DNA from: Didymodactylos carnosus
Taxonomy: Eukaryota; Rotifera; Eurotatoria; Philodinida; Philodinidae
Length of the DNA stretch: 64,000 bases
Assembly (NCBI GenBank): GCA_905250885.1
Contig: CAJNOQ010000114.1
Span: 1 to 64,000 of the forward strand
Direction: 5' to 3'
This document shows, piece by piece, positions 10,813 through 22,954 of this stretch. A program made the position numbers and the translations under genes. Every line of letters begins with the position of its first letter. Within the stretch, counting starts at the first letter, position 1. Below the pieces are notes generated by a model, which was not told the origin of the DNA, did no database searches, and worked only from the letters and a program-made list of their open reading frames with translations.

Positions 10813-12226
10813 GTACTGATTACACTACGGTTGTGCAAAAATTATTTTTTATATAAATATCTAAAAATTTTAATTAATTATGCAATTCAGATCAGCTATA
10901 AAAGTCAAAGTATAAAATGCTAAACACATATTTTAGTATATCATATCTCTTTGCTTTATACGGAAGATTTAAGAAATCAGAGCGGATTTACATCACTTAT
11001 TTAGCCAGTAATAACATCTTAGAGAACTTCGCTTAATCATTTGTGTCCGAGTGGTACGTACGCTTACTATCACTAAATGTCGACAGTTTTGAACTAGCTT
11101 CAAGGTCATTTGCCCAGAAGCGTTGGAATTTCGCTAAAGTTCGCGCATGCATTACATCAAATACATCTCCTTTGAAAAATGTTTTTTTTCTTTCTCCAAC
11201 TTAGAAAGCCCAAAAATAGAAAAGCTTTTTTACCAATCGATAACGCACTTGTTGCTGATTCCTCAATATATGTTTGTTTGCCCAATAACTATGTTTGATT
11301 TTTTAAAATTTTTGCGTATAATCCGATGTTTCGATGGACACGGGTTTTTTAGTGTGGTTTTGTGTATAGAATTTTTCCAGCTTAAATAAATTCTAGGACA
11401 TAAAAATTTTTGCCATTAAATAGAGCATGTTTCAAAGTATATTAATCATCCTTAAATGACTGAAAAATCAACTTTCATTTTTTCATCAAAATCCGGCCTG
11501 GATGCACACTGTGAGATGCCAATCAGTTTGACAGGAAAGTTTTCAGGACATCATCGTATATGGTGAAAACATAGAAGGAGCTGATATTTAGAGAAATCTT
11601 TTTTAATATTGACAACAATTGAAGATGCAAAGTTGAAAATCTACAAAAGTCCTTTTCAAGAATTTTTTTCCATTTTACTAGCTAACAAGTATTAACTATT
11701 GACAAATTGAAAGAGAAATGCTCTTAATTTTCTCAAAGAATGAACTTCAAGTGTATAATGTAATACACTAACAAAAGGTGCGCTTTATCATTGAACAAAA
11801 ATTGGTTCATTTTGACAAAGAATAAAATATAAAAAAGTTCCATAGTTCAAATTTTCGATTATGATAAAACAAATTCTAATTTTATCTTTAATTCTTCTTT
11901 TTTGATATATGTCAGTGTAAATCTTCTCATCGTTTATACATTCTTTAGTAATCCTTTTTATAGAATTTTCATTAATCTCTTTTTACGTTCATCACATGAA
12001 AATTAATCAAAATAAAATGGTTTCTGCTCAAATTAAACAATTTTCAACTGACAAATATTTTTTTACCAAAAAATAAAGAGAAGAAATAAAAAGACATAAT
12101 TGAAATACGGAATAAAAAACACATATTTTCCAAAGTGCATAATAAAAATAGAAACACAACAGTAGATAATATTTGATATTCAAGTCCTATATTTTGTTTG
12201 ATCTTATATTACGTTCATCAATTATC
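10813..12226. other. animal intergenic DNA upstream of the neuropeptide gene
   Basis: It is AT-rich with only short chance frames. I see no gene, RNA or strong repeat. The promoter and 5' UTR of the gene at 12,227 should lie at its right end; I cannot place a TATA box with confidence. Confidence 0.5.
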
Positions 12227-15200
12227 ATGAAAATCTCAATAAATCTCTTATTATTAGTATTATTTTCAATTTTATTATGTCTACAAATGGTACTATTAAC
12301 ACAACATGTTGGCAAGAATGGTCCTCATCTTCCACATCGTCCAAAAACTTTTTCTTCAAGACAAGAACTAAAAGATTATTTACAAAAAGTACGTAATTAT
12401 TTTCTTTACTAACTTTTGTTTACATTTCTTTGATTACAATAATTATCAAGAAAAATAACAGAATCGTATGCGGTATTCCGGTCACTTGCACAAAGTTTCT
12501 TAGTATTTTGCGTATACTAAGAATTTGAGGTAGCTTTGATGGATTTTGACTGAGTTATGAATTTTTTCGTTTTTGATGAAAATAGCCAAAAATGGGTTAT
12601 TTCACCTTGTACAAGTTTTCACTTGCTTCTTACATTTTGTTCTAAAGCTAACGTTGCCACGAGATTCAGCGTGGTCGATAACCTATGTTTTCATGCATTC
12701 CTGAAGGTCCTAGACAGAAGAATAGAGAAATCTCAGGGCTTCGGGTAAAACACCTGTAGCTGCCAAATGCAGCAAAATAAAACTTTTGCTAAGATCCCAT
12801 CCTGTACAGAACATTTTGGACTATCTATCTATGAGAAAAAACAGTAGATTTCCATGTAAAACTTTTGAGCTATTAACTGGTTTTCGGAAGATCCTTTGAA
12901 AAACCGGCTTTGAAAATTTTTTCGGAATTCATTTTTGCTTATGAAAAGATAGCCTCAAGTCTTGGCTATCGAATGGTGAAAATTGCAAGTCTCTATCTTT
13001 ATTTGATGCTGAGTTATTCAAAAAATAGTCACACGCACCGACTTTTTGGATGGACAGTACATTAGTGCTTTAAACTTCTGCATTTATTCAAATCACTAAT
13101 GTAGCTTAAGTGTATTCCAAGTGCATTTAGCCCATTAAAAGCTCAATTTTAGTTTGTATGGATAATTATTGATTAGAATTCTTTTGCAATGTATTTAAGA
13201 CAAAATAAAACTGCCTCAAAAAAACGTCTTAGAATCACCAAAGGAAGCACTGTTTTTTTCTTGGCCATTAGACCAACATCGCCTATGGGAAAAATCTAGT
13301 ATATCCATTTCGTCTGCAATTTGGCGATACACGTCTAGTTGCCATCTAGATTAATAGTTGGAAAAGGGACTTTTAACTAGATGCGTCTGCATGTGCAACT
13401 AGCAATAGTTAAATCGATCGATTATCCGGCGATAAACCAACAGTTGCAACTAGAAGAAATCTAGCAATCTCCCGATCACTAGATTTCCACTGCCGTTACC
13501 CAATAGTTGCAATCGAGTAAAAATCTAGTAATCTAGATGAATCGGGCGATACTAGATTAGTTTTTGACGCTTGGGTTGCATATATAAGAATAAATACTTG
13601 CACTACAGAACGTTGAAAATTTTGAAAGTGCAATTCAAACATTGTGTTTGAATGTATAGTTGCTCATGCACTTTCAACAGCTCTGGTACTGTATGCATAG
13701 TACCGTAAAGCTTGCAGTGTAGCGATACAGTAGCAAAAAATGAAAATATAAAGTAGAAAATAAAGTTTAAGATTTTCTTTCAAATTCCAAAATCTGTTAA
13801 TGAAGATTCTGATTATTGCGTATTAAATTAATCATTTTAGAATTCTTGAAATATCTTGACTAGATCTGCTCAAGATTTATCACGGCAGATTCTGATACAA
13901 AACTGTTACTAACTGCTATCTGTTTGTGAATGTTCTTCTGTTTATGATTGTTCTTCTGTTTGTGAGTGTCTGTTTGTGAATGTTCTTTTATGTTATTCTC
14001 TGATTACATGCGTTAGGTGTGTCTCTCTTACTTACTATTACACTAGCAATTTTCGCTTATTGAATAGTCAAAATGATGTCATGGGTCTCTATTCCTCTAT
14101 ATTTATTCATTGGAAATTCTTTTCTTTTCTGTTTTTTACAAATAAAGCTTAAACTAAATATTTATGCACATATCGTGATCAGGCTATTTTGTATATCCCG
14201 ACTGGAATTTAGAAAATAGTGCTTACTGCAATATACCCTATATCCCGAACGGGACATCTGTCCTCATCGGAATATCGCTCGTGAGACCGGACTATCAGAT
14301 AGAAATTACACCACTTCGAAGCTCTTATTCTCTTCTACCCTTCATCCAAAATTAACATTATTAGCATCTAATCTAATGAAGTTAATTAAAATATAATAAG
14401 ACATAGTTGAATTTCTGATCTTTTTATTTTCTTCGATTGGGGTAATTTGGACCTGTCAACTATTTTTCTTTAGGTAATTCTGTCCGGTCCATTCAAGCAC
14501 ATGGAGTTTCCTGAAAGAAACCTCTAATTCTTCTGAGAAGTAGAATTCTATTACTATTCTAAATTTTCTATGTATGTTATGGGCTATACTCTAATAAGTT
14601 GAATGAAAACATGAGACACGAAATTCGATCAAAATTAATGCAGATAATATCGAAACTAGAGTTTGAAAAACAACTATGAAAATGCTTAAAAAAACTCATT
14701 CAAAAACTGTTTTGATACCTTTAATTGATTAATGTGTACTGGCGTGCGAATATGATTACGGTAAGTACCTAGCATCGCTCAAAATACGATATTTCTGCCG
14801 TACATATAATACCATAATCAATGATTATAAAATATAAATATTCTGTATAATTTTGCAATATTAAATAAGTAAAATCAACTAGATATAGTATTTTACGTGA
14901 TGACTTACTGTAATCAACTTAAAGGTATCAGACCAGCTTTTGAATGAGTTTTTTAAGCATTTTGATATTTGTCTCATCTAACTCTAGTTTCGATATTATT
15001 TGCATTAATTTTGATCGAATTTCGTGTCTCACTTTTTTATGCATTTCATAAAAATCCATAGAAAATAAAGAAACACACATAGAAAGTTTGCCATGAATTG
15101 CTCAGAATTAATGAACATCTTTAATAATGCTGGGTAAATTCAGTACTCCGATATGTGTAAAATTATTACATATTTGTGAAAATAAGATGAGTGAACAAAA

Positions 15201-16890
15201 CGCTTATAACTCCGGAATGAAAAGATCTAGAGACCTGCGGTTTTCACCATTGGAAAGAGCAGCTCGTGAGACTCATTAAGAAAGGTTTTGGTTATTTTTT
15301 AGAGTTTTCGAAAAATTGGTTTTACAGAAAATCGCTCTCTGGAAATCTAAGGGCAACTGGCATGGTGCTAGTCGGAATCAGGGTAGTCAATAATCTATGA
15401 TACACTTGTAAAAAAAAAAGAATTTTTTTGTCGATTAATTTTGAGGTACTACGGATTTTACCGGACGAGGTCTGCCGGAAAAACCTCTTCGGATAAATCT
15501 ACTTTCTACATGGATAAACGTCCCACGAGCTGCTCTTTCCAATGGTGAAAATTGCAGGTCTCTAGATCTTTTCGTTCCGGCGTTCTAAGCATTTTGTTCA
15601 TTCATCTTATTTTCACAAATATATAATACATCAAAATATTTAAGATCCTAAGGAAAAATCACCTATGAGAAAAACCTAGATATATTTTGTTTGTAATCGG
15701 ACGATACACGACTAGCTGTCATCTAGATTATTAGTTGGAAAAGGAACTTTTAACTGGCAATAGTTAAATCGAACGATTATCGGACAATAAATTGATAGTT
15801 GCACTGAGAAAAAATCTAGCAATCGCCCGATTACTAGATTCTACTGTCGTTACTACATAATTACAATCGAGTAAAAGTCTAGAAATCTTGATGAATCAGG
15901 TCATAATAGATTTTTTTATGCATGGAATCATAGAGCTTGCTGATCTTTATCTATTGAGATAGAATTTTTACATACGTTGTAGGTAATGACAAGATGAATA
16001 CCTTTTACCTGAAGCGTATATCAGAAATCTACGTCTGAAAAGAACCAGAGATATGTTTCAGGAAACTCCAGGTATTTCGATGGACTGGACAGGATTACCC
16101 CATCTAAAATAGCTTATCGGCCGGATCGGGTCAGTTTGAAGGTCCCTGTCTCCTTCTGAATACCGCTCGAAAATGGAGATGAATTTTTAATAGATTTTTA
16201 CATCAGCGGATAGAAAACTGTTATTTCTATCTTCATATTCAATAGCACGCTTATCCGATTAAAAACGCCTTAGAAATACGCAAAATACTAAGAAACTTTG
16301 TGCAAGTGGCCGGAATTACCCCATAGAACTCTATTTTCTGAGTAATAAAAACGGATTTTATAGACAGATAATTGAAAATAGATAAAACGAAACTATGCTA
16401 ATATACTATTTCTATTGAGTTCTAACGAAATCAATTGAAAGCTTAATTTTATTTCGGCATCTGCTTTGCATGATCAGTCTCAATTAATTAACAAATAGTT
16501 TACCTTTTAAGCTAAAACTGTTCGAAATTACGGTTCTATTTTGGTTTCCATTTCTTGTCGACGCCTCTCTCTTCTAAAAAAAAGAAATATACCACAGTTT
16601 TTTATCTTTTCATGACTGAACGGTCTTAAAGTAGACAACAAAAAATTGAGTCAGTTTTCGTACTTAAAACCTATTTCATTTCTTCAAAATCAAGAAATTC
16701 TCGAACTATGTAGATGCTTATTTTGTCTATCATCAATTAATTGTAGGTACATAACTATTATGCATTGGTTGGCAAACCTAGATTCGTGCGCAAAGCAAGT
16801 GATTTATTTGTATTAGACAATTTCATTCCTGACGAAAGTACCGAATTATTTGATCAAAGTAAGGATGATTATCTTACAAGCATCAATTAA
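12227..16890 (+). CDS. neuropeptide F/Y-type prohormone (2 exons)
   Basis: This is a predicted secreted neuropeptide precursor of 101 residues. Exon 1 (12227-12388) encodes a signal peptide rich in Leu, then HLPHRPKTF and SSRQELKDYLQK. Exon 2 (16747-16890) encodes VHNYYALVGKPRFVRK and a C-terminal tail. The GT..AG intron of 4,358 bases is phase 0. The pattern RPxxF, ELxxYL, NYYA(L/I)VG(K/R)PRF is that of invertebrate NPF/NPY peptides, and the precursor length is normal for them. The odd point is that the family has Gly after PRF, giving PRF-amide after cleavage, while this gene encodes Val (GTG) before the Arg-Lys pair. The codon is one base from GGG. The splice model was made by eye; other short exons could exist. 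The upstream ATG at 12173 is in frame but would spoil the signal peptide. Confidence 0.8.
13281..13575. repeat. MITE-like repeat, copy 1 (in intron)
   Basis: It starts CCTATGGGAAAAATCTAGTA and ends with TACTAGATTAGTTTTT, its rough mirror. It is rich in CTAG. A diverged copy in the same orientation lies at 15661-15926. Both sit in the neuropeptide gene intron. Confidence 0.65.
13920..13988. repeat. short tandem repeat, about 18-bp unit
   Basis: Four imperfect copies of CTGTTTGTGAATGTTCTT lie head to tail, one copy shortened to 14 bases. It is intronic. Confidence 0.75.
14613..15030. repeat. palindromic element in intron
   Basis: The arms (14613-14733 and about 14917-15030) are about 120 bases and start GAGACACGAAATTCGATC, mirrored at the other end. 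They surround about 180 bases of AT-rich DNA with no coding frame. The element is non-autonomous. Confidence 0.7.
15170..15622. repeat. fold-back element in intron
   Basis: Inverted arms of about 105 bases (ATATTTGTGAAAATAAGATG... and its mirror ending at 15622) enclose about 245 bases. The stretch after the left arm (about 15270-15330, AAGAAAGGTTTTGGTTATT) also occurs in the palindrome at 37421-38041, so pieces of one repeat family are shuffled among elements. Confidence 0.75.
15661..15926. repeat. MITE-like repeat, copy 2 (in intron)
   Basis: This is a diverged direct copy of 13281-13575, starting CCTATGAGAAAAACCTAG. It shares the blocks GCCATCTAGATTA-like, AATAGTTAAATCGA and AATCTAGCAATC. 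It is shorter by about 30 bases because of internal deletions. Confidence 0.65.
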
Positions 16891-19180
16891 TTTTTATTGT
16901 GATAATTTGCTGAACGAAACTTCGATAATATTTTATAAAAGTTGTTGTACAGAAAATTTGAAGATTAGATGAAAGATTGAGAAAGTGTAAAGCACCGCAA
17001 CAAATAATAACAGTGACATACTACTCATCATACATTAATTCTTCTTCTCATTTTATTCTAGATAAAACAAAACGAAAACAATAAGATACAAACAAAAGTA
17101 GTGGTGTCAATTTAACTGATCTATTTTAAAATAAAAAATATCAGGATATTTGTCATATCTATTTAAATAAAAGCAAATTAAATAATCCGAATCAAAGTAC
17201 TACATATCAATGCAAAACGTATGGAGTTTATCATCTGTTGAAATGATACTGATATAGAGGATGTTTGCCAACCATTTATACTATTCTAACATAAAAACAT
17301 GACCATATCTATATCTCGTAGAGTCTCTAATTAAATCGAACGATTTTTGCAAGAAATATTTCTCATAGTTATGGCTGCTAAATTTATCCTTTGACTTATG
17401 GTTAATCTTGTAGTATTAAAAAATATAGCGTTTCTTTTCTACTCATATTTTTCACTTTGGCGCGCCTGGTGGTAACAAATAGACTCGATGTTTTTTCTAT
17501 CAAAAATTCATTTTTAAAATATCTGTTTTACTTCATTACAAGCGCAAGCAAATGGACCACAAAACTTGCTTTTAATTTTACTAAGTCGACAAAAACAAAT
17601 CTGATAAAAGAAAAATCTAGCTAAAAGCTAAAACGGTCTGATCTGAAAACGAACCTTCGGATATGTTAGTGTAGAAACTATCATTCATGTCTCTCAAGAT
17701 CTCTAGTGGTAAGATCAACTGCAATTAGCGAAAAAGTTTTAGAAGAATTAGGAGCTTTTATGAAAATTCGGGTCAAAACAGTACATATTTCTTGTGTGTA
17801 TCCACATGAAACCTTTATCATTACATAGACCTCAGACTCAGACTGAGTTGTGAATTTTTTTTACAAAGAACCTCGAATTTTTATCAATAAAAAACGATCC
17901 TCCCCCGGTAAAATAGCAGTATTTCAACTCACGAAATTCATATCGTAGACAGAATAGCGTCGTGAAATGTTTCATCTCTCTTACGAGGGAACCTCACGAG
18001 GTGATAAATCGCTTTTGATCAAAATCTGGTGGGTCGAATAAAGTCTATTTCAAGTCAATTTGACAACTTTCATTTTTGCTCATTTTTTTATGTGCCGTCG
18101 TAGAGCTCAAAATGACTATGATAAGTTTAACTTTATAACTGGCGGTATGATGAGTCGAGTGAGATAAAATATTTGCCTTTATCACTTACGTAGAAAAAAC
18201 TAGATAAGTTTACAAAATCGACCTATACGTGGTGCATTCGACGCAATTCGAAGTGCCACCACCAGTAGGGTTTTGGGTCTAGGGTCATTTTAGCAACATC
18301 TCAGTACTCAGTTTTTGATGCTGAATCTGAAAAAATTAGTTTCAGAAGGTGGAAAAATAATAAAGTAGAAAAGTATGGTAGAAATAAAGTAGAATCTATA
18401 TAAGGCGCTCCAAATTCGAAGTTACAGTAGAATTCGCAATCCACTCTTGTTGCATATCGCCAGACGCAGAATTTTACGCTGATTCAGAATATCACCTTTA
18501 AAATTCGATTAACTTGCGTCTTCGTTGAGAAAAGCAAAAAAAACGAAAAAACGTGTTTTTTTGCCAAAAACGGCTAATTTTGTAAAAATCACTTTATATT
18601 TTGTTACAACAACTATCTGGAACCTTCAGAGTTAGTTATTCTGACTCATCGTGAAAAACTGAATCGATCTACGTAAGTTTTAAAATTTTCGAATGACTAA
18701 AAGTGATCCACAAATCCACACGGGTCGATATAATAATGCGTTTTACCTCGACCCAGGAAAAATGCCATCAGATTTTTTTCGTAATAGATACAAACCGAAA
18801 AAATCTAGTTTTTGGCCCATTCGGCTTAGCGATTTTTTCGACAACGGCGTTCATGTTTATAATATCCATTGATTTTCTCGTGAATTATTCCGCTTTATAT
18901 GCCATTCGATAGAGAATTTCACGAGCTTCAAAATGAGCTATCAATGGACCTTTCAAAAATATGCCCACATTGGTCAATAGTGGAAATACTTGACCGGTAT
19001 AATGATTTTCACCTATCTTAGTGCTTTGAACACTCCGTTAGTCGTCTTTCTGCCATAAAGAAAAATTATGTATTGTTCGAAAACATACCATTGGATAGCC
19101 CTTGAAAGCACTATAGTGTGTCAAAATCACAAGAACTCCCTTGTTTTTGCCTTTTTAGTAAAAGCTGAAACCAATCTGAA
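16891..19180. other. animal intergenic DNA
   Basis: There is no supported gene. It holds a fragment at 17982-18036 (TACGAGGGAACCTCACGAGG and on) that matches the end of the palindrome at 37421-38041. Otherwise it is AT-rich with short chance frames. A poly(A) signal for the neuropeptide gene could be AATAAA near 17,166. Confidence 0.5.
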
Positions 19181-19672
19181 TAATGTTTTGAATAGCCCGA
19201 AGATTTTTTTATCAGATGAGGTGCATATCGCACCTTTCATGAGAAAAGTTGATAATAGAGCTTCTAGAAAACCTGACCGTTGGAAAACCAAGTCCTTAGT
19301 TGTTGGTCAGAAAGTGTTACAAACCATATAGCCTGATAAAGCGAAGAATTCTGAGCTAAATAAAACATCTCATGGCATTCTGTAGTGCTTTTTTCACGTA
19401 AGTGCAGTTGATTTACGACTAGCCACAAAGGGCATGAAAGTTACCAAAATATTCCGGTGTAATAGCACTACAGAATGCCGTGAGATGTCTTATTTAGCTC
19501 AGAATTCTTCGCTTTATCAGGCTATATGGTTTGTAACACTTTCTGACTAAAAACGAAGGACTTGATTTTCCAACGGTCAGGTTTTCTAGAAGCTCTATTA
19601 TCAACTTTTCTCATGAAAGGTGCGATATGCACCTCATCTGATAGAAAAATCTTCGGGCTATTCAAAACATTA
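19181..19672. repeat. near-perfect 492-bp palindrome
   Basis: The arms of about 210 bases (19181-19392 and 19461-19672) begin TAATGTTTTGAATAGCC and mirror each other with few mismatches around a loop of about 68 bases. The high arm identity suggests a recent insertion or arm conversion. No coding frame of its own is credible. Confidence 0.85.
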
Positions 19673-20257
19673 CAATAAAGTTAGAGCTCGAAATATTTTG
19701 TTTCCAATTTATTTCAAAATTTTTCCTTTAAAATTGTAAAAGTGCTCCGCTTAGTTTATGATGCACTCTTCCTGATCGATTGGGTTTGTAACTTAAAGAA
19801 TGTTTTTCAGTGTATGAGGGATACAAAACTACTGAGTAAAAATTTGTTTTTGAATAATTAAAACATACATATTTTAAACATCTTGCTTTTCAGCTCAAAA
19901 GTGACGCTTTGCTATATTTCTCTTCAACATCTTCACCAAAAATTGAAGCAAGTTTAGAAGTTAGATTCATAGTTCATAAAAGAGCTATTTTTCCCTCATG
20001 TCTAACCAAAGAGCTAAACAAATTCGCACGTTGAAACGAAAACAAACAGTTTATTGAACATTCACTCTAAGTCATTTTTTTTTACTCATCAGAAAAGATA
20101 CCGGTTAGAAATAAAAATGTTTATAAGGATTTTCCATTTGAATCACAGATAGATTCCATCTTTGTCGCTTTTTAGTTAGTTTCGCAATGATGCTTTGTTA
20201 ATTTTCTCATCTAATCGTTACATAAAGTTAAATAATAATTAAAGACAACCAAAACTT
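19673..20257. other. animal intergenic DNA
   Basis: AT-rich. No gene, RNA or repeat structure was recognised. It would be downstream of the minus-strand TPR-like gene. Confidence 0.5.
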
Positions 20258-21437
20258 TTACAATTCTCTAGAAGTTTCCCTCATTTTATTCTCTATTTCA
20301 TTGGCTATCTGACTAAAGTCGTGTACCTTGAAGTATGATGCATACTGCTTGTATTTCTCCTTAACGACTCTCATGTGATGATCAATATCATTTGAGGGAT
20401 ATTCGAGAATACATGTAACAAGTTCCTTGTACAATTCAACGATCAAATCGATGTCATTCTTTTCATTATAAATTTCGACCATTTTCACATAATTTGACGT
20501 CATTATCTCAATGAAAAGATACGTCGGATAGGTCCGATTTACTTCTGAACGAAAGTTAAGCATAAGTCCGTTCATCTTTGAGTAAACGCCGATGGCTGAC
20601 TCAAGTTCATCATGTTCCTTATAATATGATGCAATGGAACCATATCGTATCATAATCAAGGCAAGGTAATCGTTGACATATTTAATTGTAATTATATGAT
20701 ATCTTAACAATAGTTCACTGATTCGTTGACACAGAGAGGATGTATATGATATATGTGGTATCAGCCTTTTCTCGAGACATATGTCAACGTAGCCTCCGTA
20801 GTTGAGCATGACGTCGTCAATTGTAAACGAGTAATCAAGTGTGAGATCAATTGTTGATTTATATGTATTTGCTGCGCCAGTTAAGTCGTTCTGTTTCTCG
20901 AAGAAAAGAGCGAGATCAGCAAAAGCTGGAATGTATATTTGAGCATATCTAAATCGTTCTTCAGTTGATGCATTTTTCTCTCCGTAATCTAATATGATCT
21001 TCAATAGCTGTTTGTACTAATTGATGGCAACTTTAAATTCATTCATTTTCTCATAGCGTCCTATAATCGATTTGCAGCTTCGAATAATACTTATTATATC
21101 CTGTGAATGTTTCAGCACGTGATCAATAAACTTTTGGAAAATGGCCAATGTCGATTTTAAATTCTTTGTTTCTGGTAGTGAATGGCCATATTGATGAAAA
21201 TCAAAGCAAATCTGGTGAAACAAACTGGGAGCGGTTTAATGACATGTTGAACAAAGTTCCGATATGTGGTAAAAGAGTCGTCAATCTGCTTTTGTCTAAA
21301 ATAGCATTCTGACAATTTCTTATAGCACTATTCGGTGTGTGCACAAACGTGTCCATTCTGTTCAAAGTATTTGACACCTCTTTAATATCATTTACCTGCT
21401 TGATCAAGCTTGTTTTGTTTTGGGTACGAAAAGGCAA
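20258..21437 (-). pseudogene. TPR-like repeat protein, broken
   Basis: The largest piece (20258-21004, 248 residues) is a run of paired helices with the TPR look: repeated Y, A and L spacing, as in FADLALFFEKQNDLTGAANTYK and YGSIASYYKEHDELESAIGVYSK. The repeat unit is about 40-50 residues. Such TPR/kinesin-light-chain-like proteins are common in bdelloids. Upstream on the same strand the frame continues in register (21017-21223: YEKMNEFKVAIN, then TAG, then YKQLLKIILDYGEKN), so one in-frame stop at 21017-21019 interrupts the protein. A further piece in another frame (to 21437) extends it. No function can be assigned. An alternative is a shorter gene starting at 21004. Confidence 0.6.
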
Positions 21438-21483
21438 TATAGCAGAAATCTCTTTCGTTCACACAGAGCAAACCACTTTTAAT

Positions 21484-21564
21484 CGGCATAATGGGCATAT
21501 TCGACATGATGAGCATAATCGGCATAATAGGCATAATTCCCGTAATCGACATACTCGGGCATAG
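21484..21564. repeat. 9-bp minisatellite, 9 copies
   Basis: Nine head-to-tail units related to CGGCATAAT fill exactly 81 bases, with one to four changes per unit. Being a multiple of three it stays open on the minus strand as a Pro-Ile-Met type repeat, but no surrounding gene supports a protein. Confidence 0.8.
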
Positions 21565-21698
21565 TAACATAGTGGTAGTAACGTGATGGCGTAATTTTCA
21601 CAGCAAGCACCAGTGTCACCAATTGCAATATAGCTCTATTCCCTATAGTTGTAAGGCTGTTCTTCTACAGTGAGAATTTCTGTTGACAAAAAAAGGAT

Positions 21699-21770
21699 TG
21701 ACCCCGACGTGATTCGAACACGCAGCCTTCTGATCTGGAGTCAGACGCGCTACCGTTGCGCCACGGAGTC
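21699..21770 (-). tRNA. tRNA-Trp (anticodon CCA)
   Basis: A 72-base cloverleaf reads on the minus strand. The acceptor arm GACTCCG pairs with CGGGGTC (one G-U) plus discriminator A. The D arm contains GCGCAACGGTAGCGC, the anticodon stem TCTGA/TCAGA encloses CTCCAGA, and the T arm contains TTCGAAT. There is no encoded CCA and no intron, which fits a nuclear eukaryotic tRNA. A-box (TGGCGCAACGGT) and B-box (GTTCGAATC) sequences are intact. Confidence 0.95.
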
Positions 21771-22954
21771 CATACACTAGTATTGCTGTGATGATCAATT
21801 TAAACAGTCAAAAAACAGAATGTCCCAATGGTATCATCTCTGTGGTCTAGCCTCAACATTTTACTTGTGGTTTGTGTTTTCAAGTCCATGAGAAGTTTTT
21901 TTATCATAACAAATCTCAGAAATGCTAAAATGAAGATCGAGCTACTTGTGTGCGTCTTTCGGAATGAAAAGCTTCCTGTTGGATGGAACCGTTAGCCGGG
22001 CTCTTCAGGAAAGAAAACAAGTTTTTAAAATCCGGATGTCAGAAAAAGCGAACCCACATGAGAATGAGTAAGAAAGTTTAATTTCAGGGCGGTGGATGTT
22101 CGAGTGCGTCTACAGAAAGAAAAAAAATGTCCAAGAACTGCGTCCTATTCCAGATTTTGAAGTATTCTTTGGAAAATCTTCGTTAAATGTGGTGGAAGCA
22201 CAATTTTGTATTAAACAGCGAAAACAAAAAATTAATTGAATAAATAACCTCCGTGGTTAGTTCCTTAACCCTTTCCCACGGATCGCGTAGTAGAACGTAC
22301 GAAGGATGATGAGTTTTTTTGTAAGACGCTACGCATTTTTGCCCATTTGTTAAAATAAATCTCCTGATTTTTAAGATTGTATACCTAATTTTTATCCGGG
22401 GAAAAGGGTTAAACATGGTTGACATGGAAAGCGTTGGCAACTATTTGTCCAACAATAGCCGATACCACATGGACATGCCTTGGAACATTCGTTATGAACG
22501 ATAACTATAGTTTTGAATTAATGTCCTTCGTAAATGATCTTGATAAACATACCGGTCACCGCTTTAATACATGCCGGTATACCGGTCGCCGTTATAATTC
22601 CTACCGGTACCGGTTGCACCTCTGTTCTACACCCACTAAAACCAATACAATTAGAAGCAAATTTTAAGACCGATGATCACAATGAGAGCTACCTTCGCTG
22701 TTGAAGAACGTTAAAGCTGATGCAACCAATTTTCTACGAATTGAACGAGATTTACAATTAAACTGTGTAGATAACGAATGTTCCAAGACATGTACATGTG
22801 GCACTGGCTATTACTGGACAAATAGTTGCCAATGCTTTCGATGTCCGCCAATAACAGCACCACTATATGATGAAGTAACCCAAGAACAACGTCGCCGTCT
22901 ACGCCGAAATATACGGTGTTTAAAATTTCAGAATTTTGTAAAACTCTTCGTCTT
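21771..22954. other. animal intergenic DNA
   Basis: No supported gene. A cluster of ACCGGT words lies at 22,552-22,616. A cysteine-rich chance-length frame near 22,750-22,860 (CSKTCTCGTGYYW) is not recognised and is not called. Confidence 0.45.

Noticed and set aside
11147-11389. 80-codon plus-strand frame
   Set aside because: Phe-rich and without domain, splice context or likely start; typical of AT-rich DNA.
12557-12748. 63-codon frame in the neuropeptide intron
   Set aside because: It sits in intronic repeat DNA and has no recognisable product.
19068-19331. 87-codon frame at the palindrome
   Set aside because: Most of it is one arm of the palindrome 19181-19672; no protein support.
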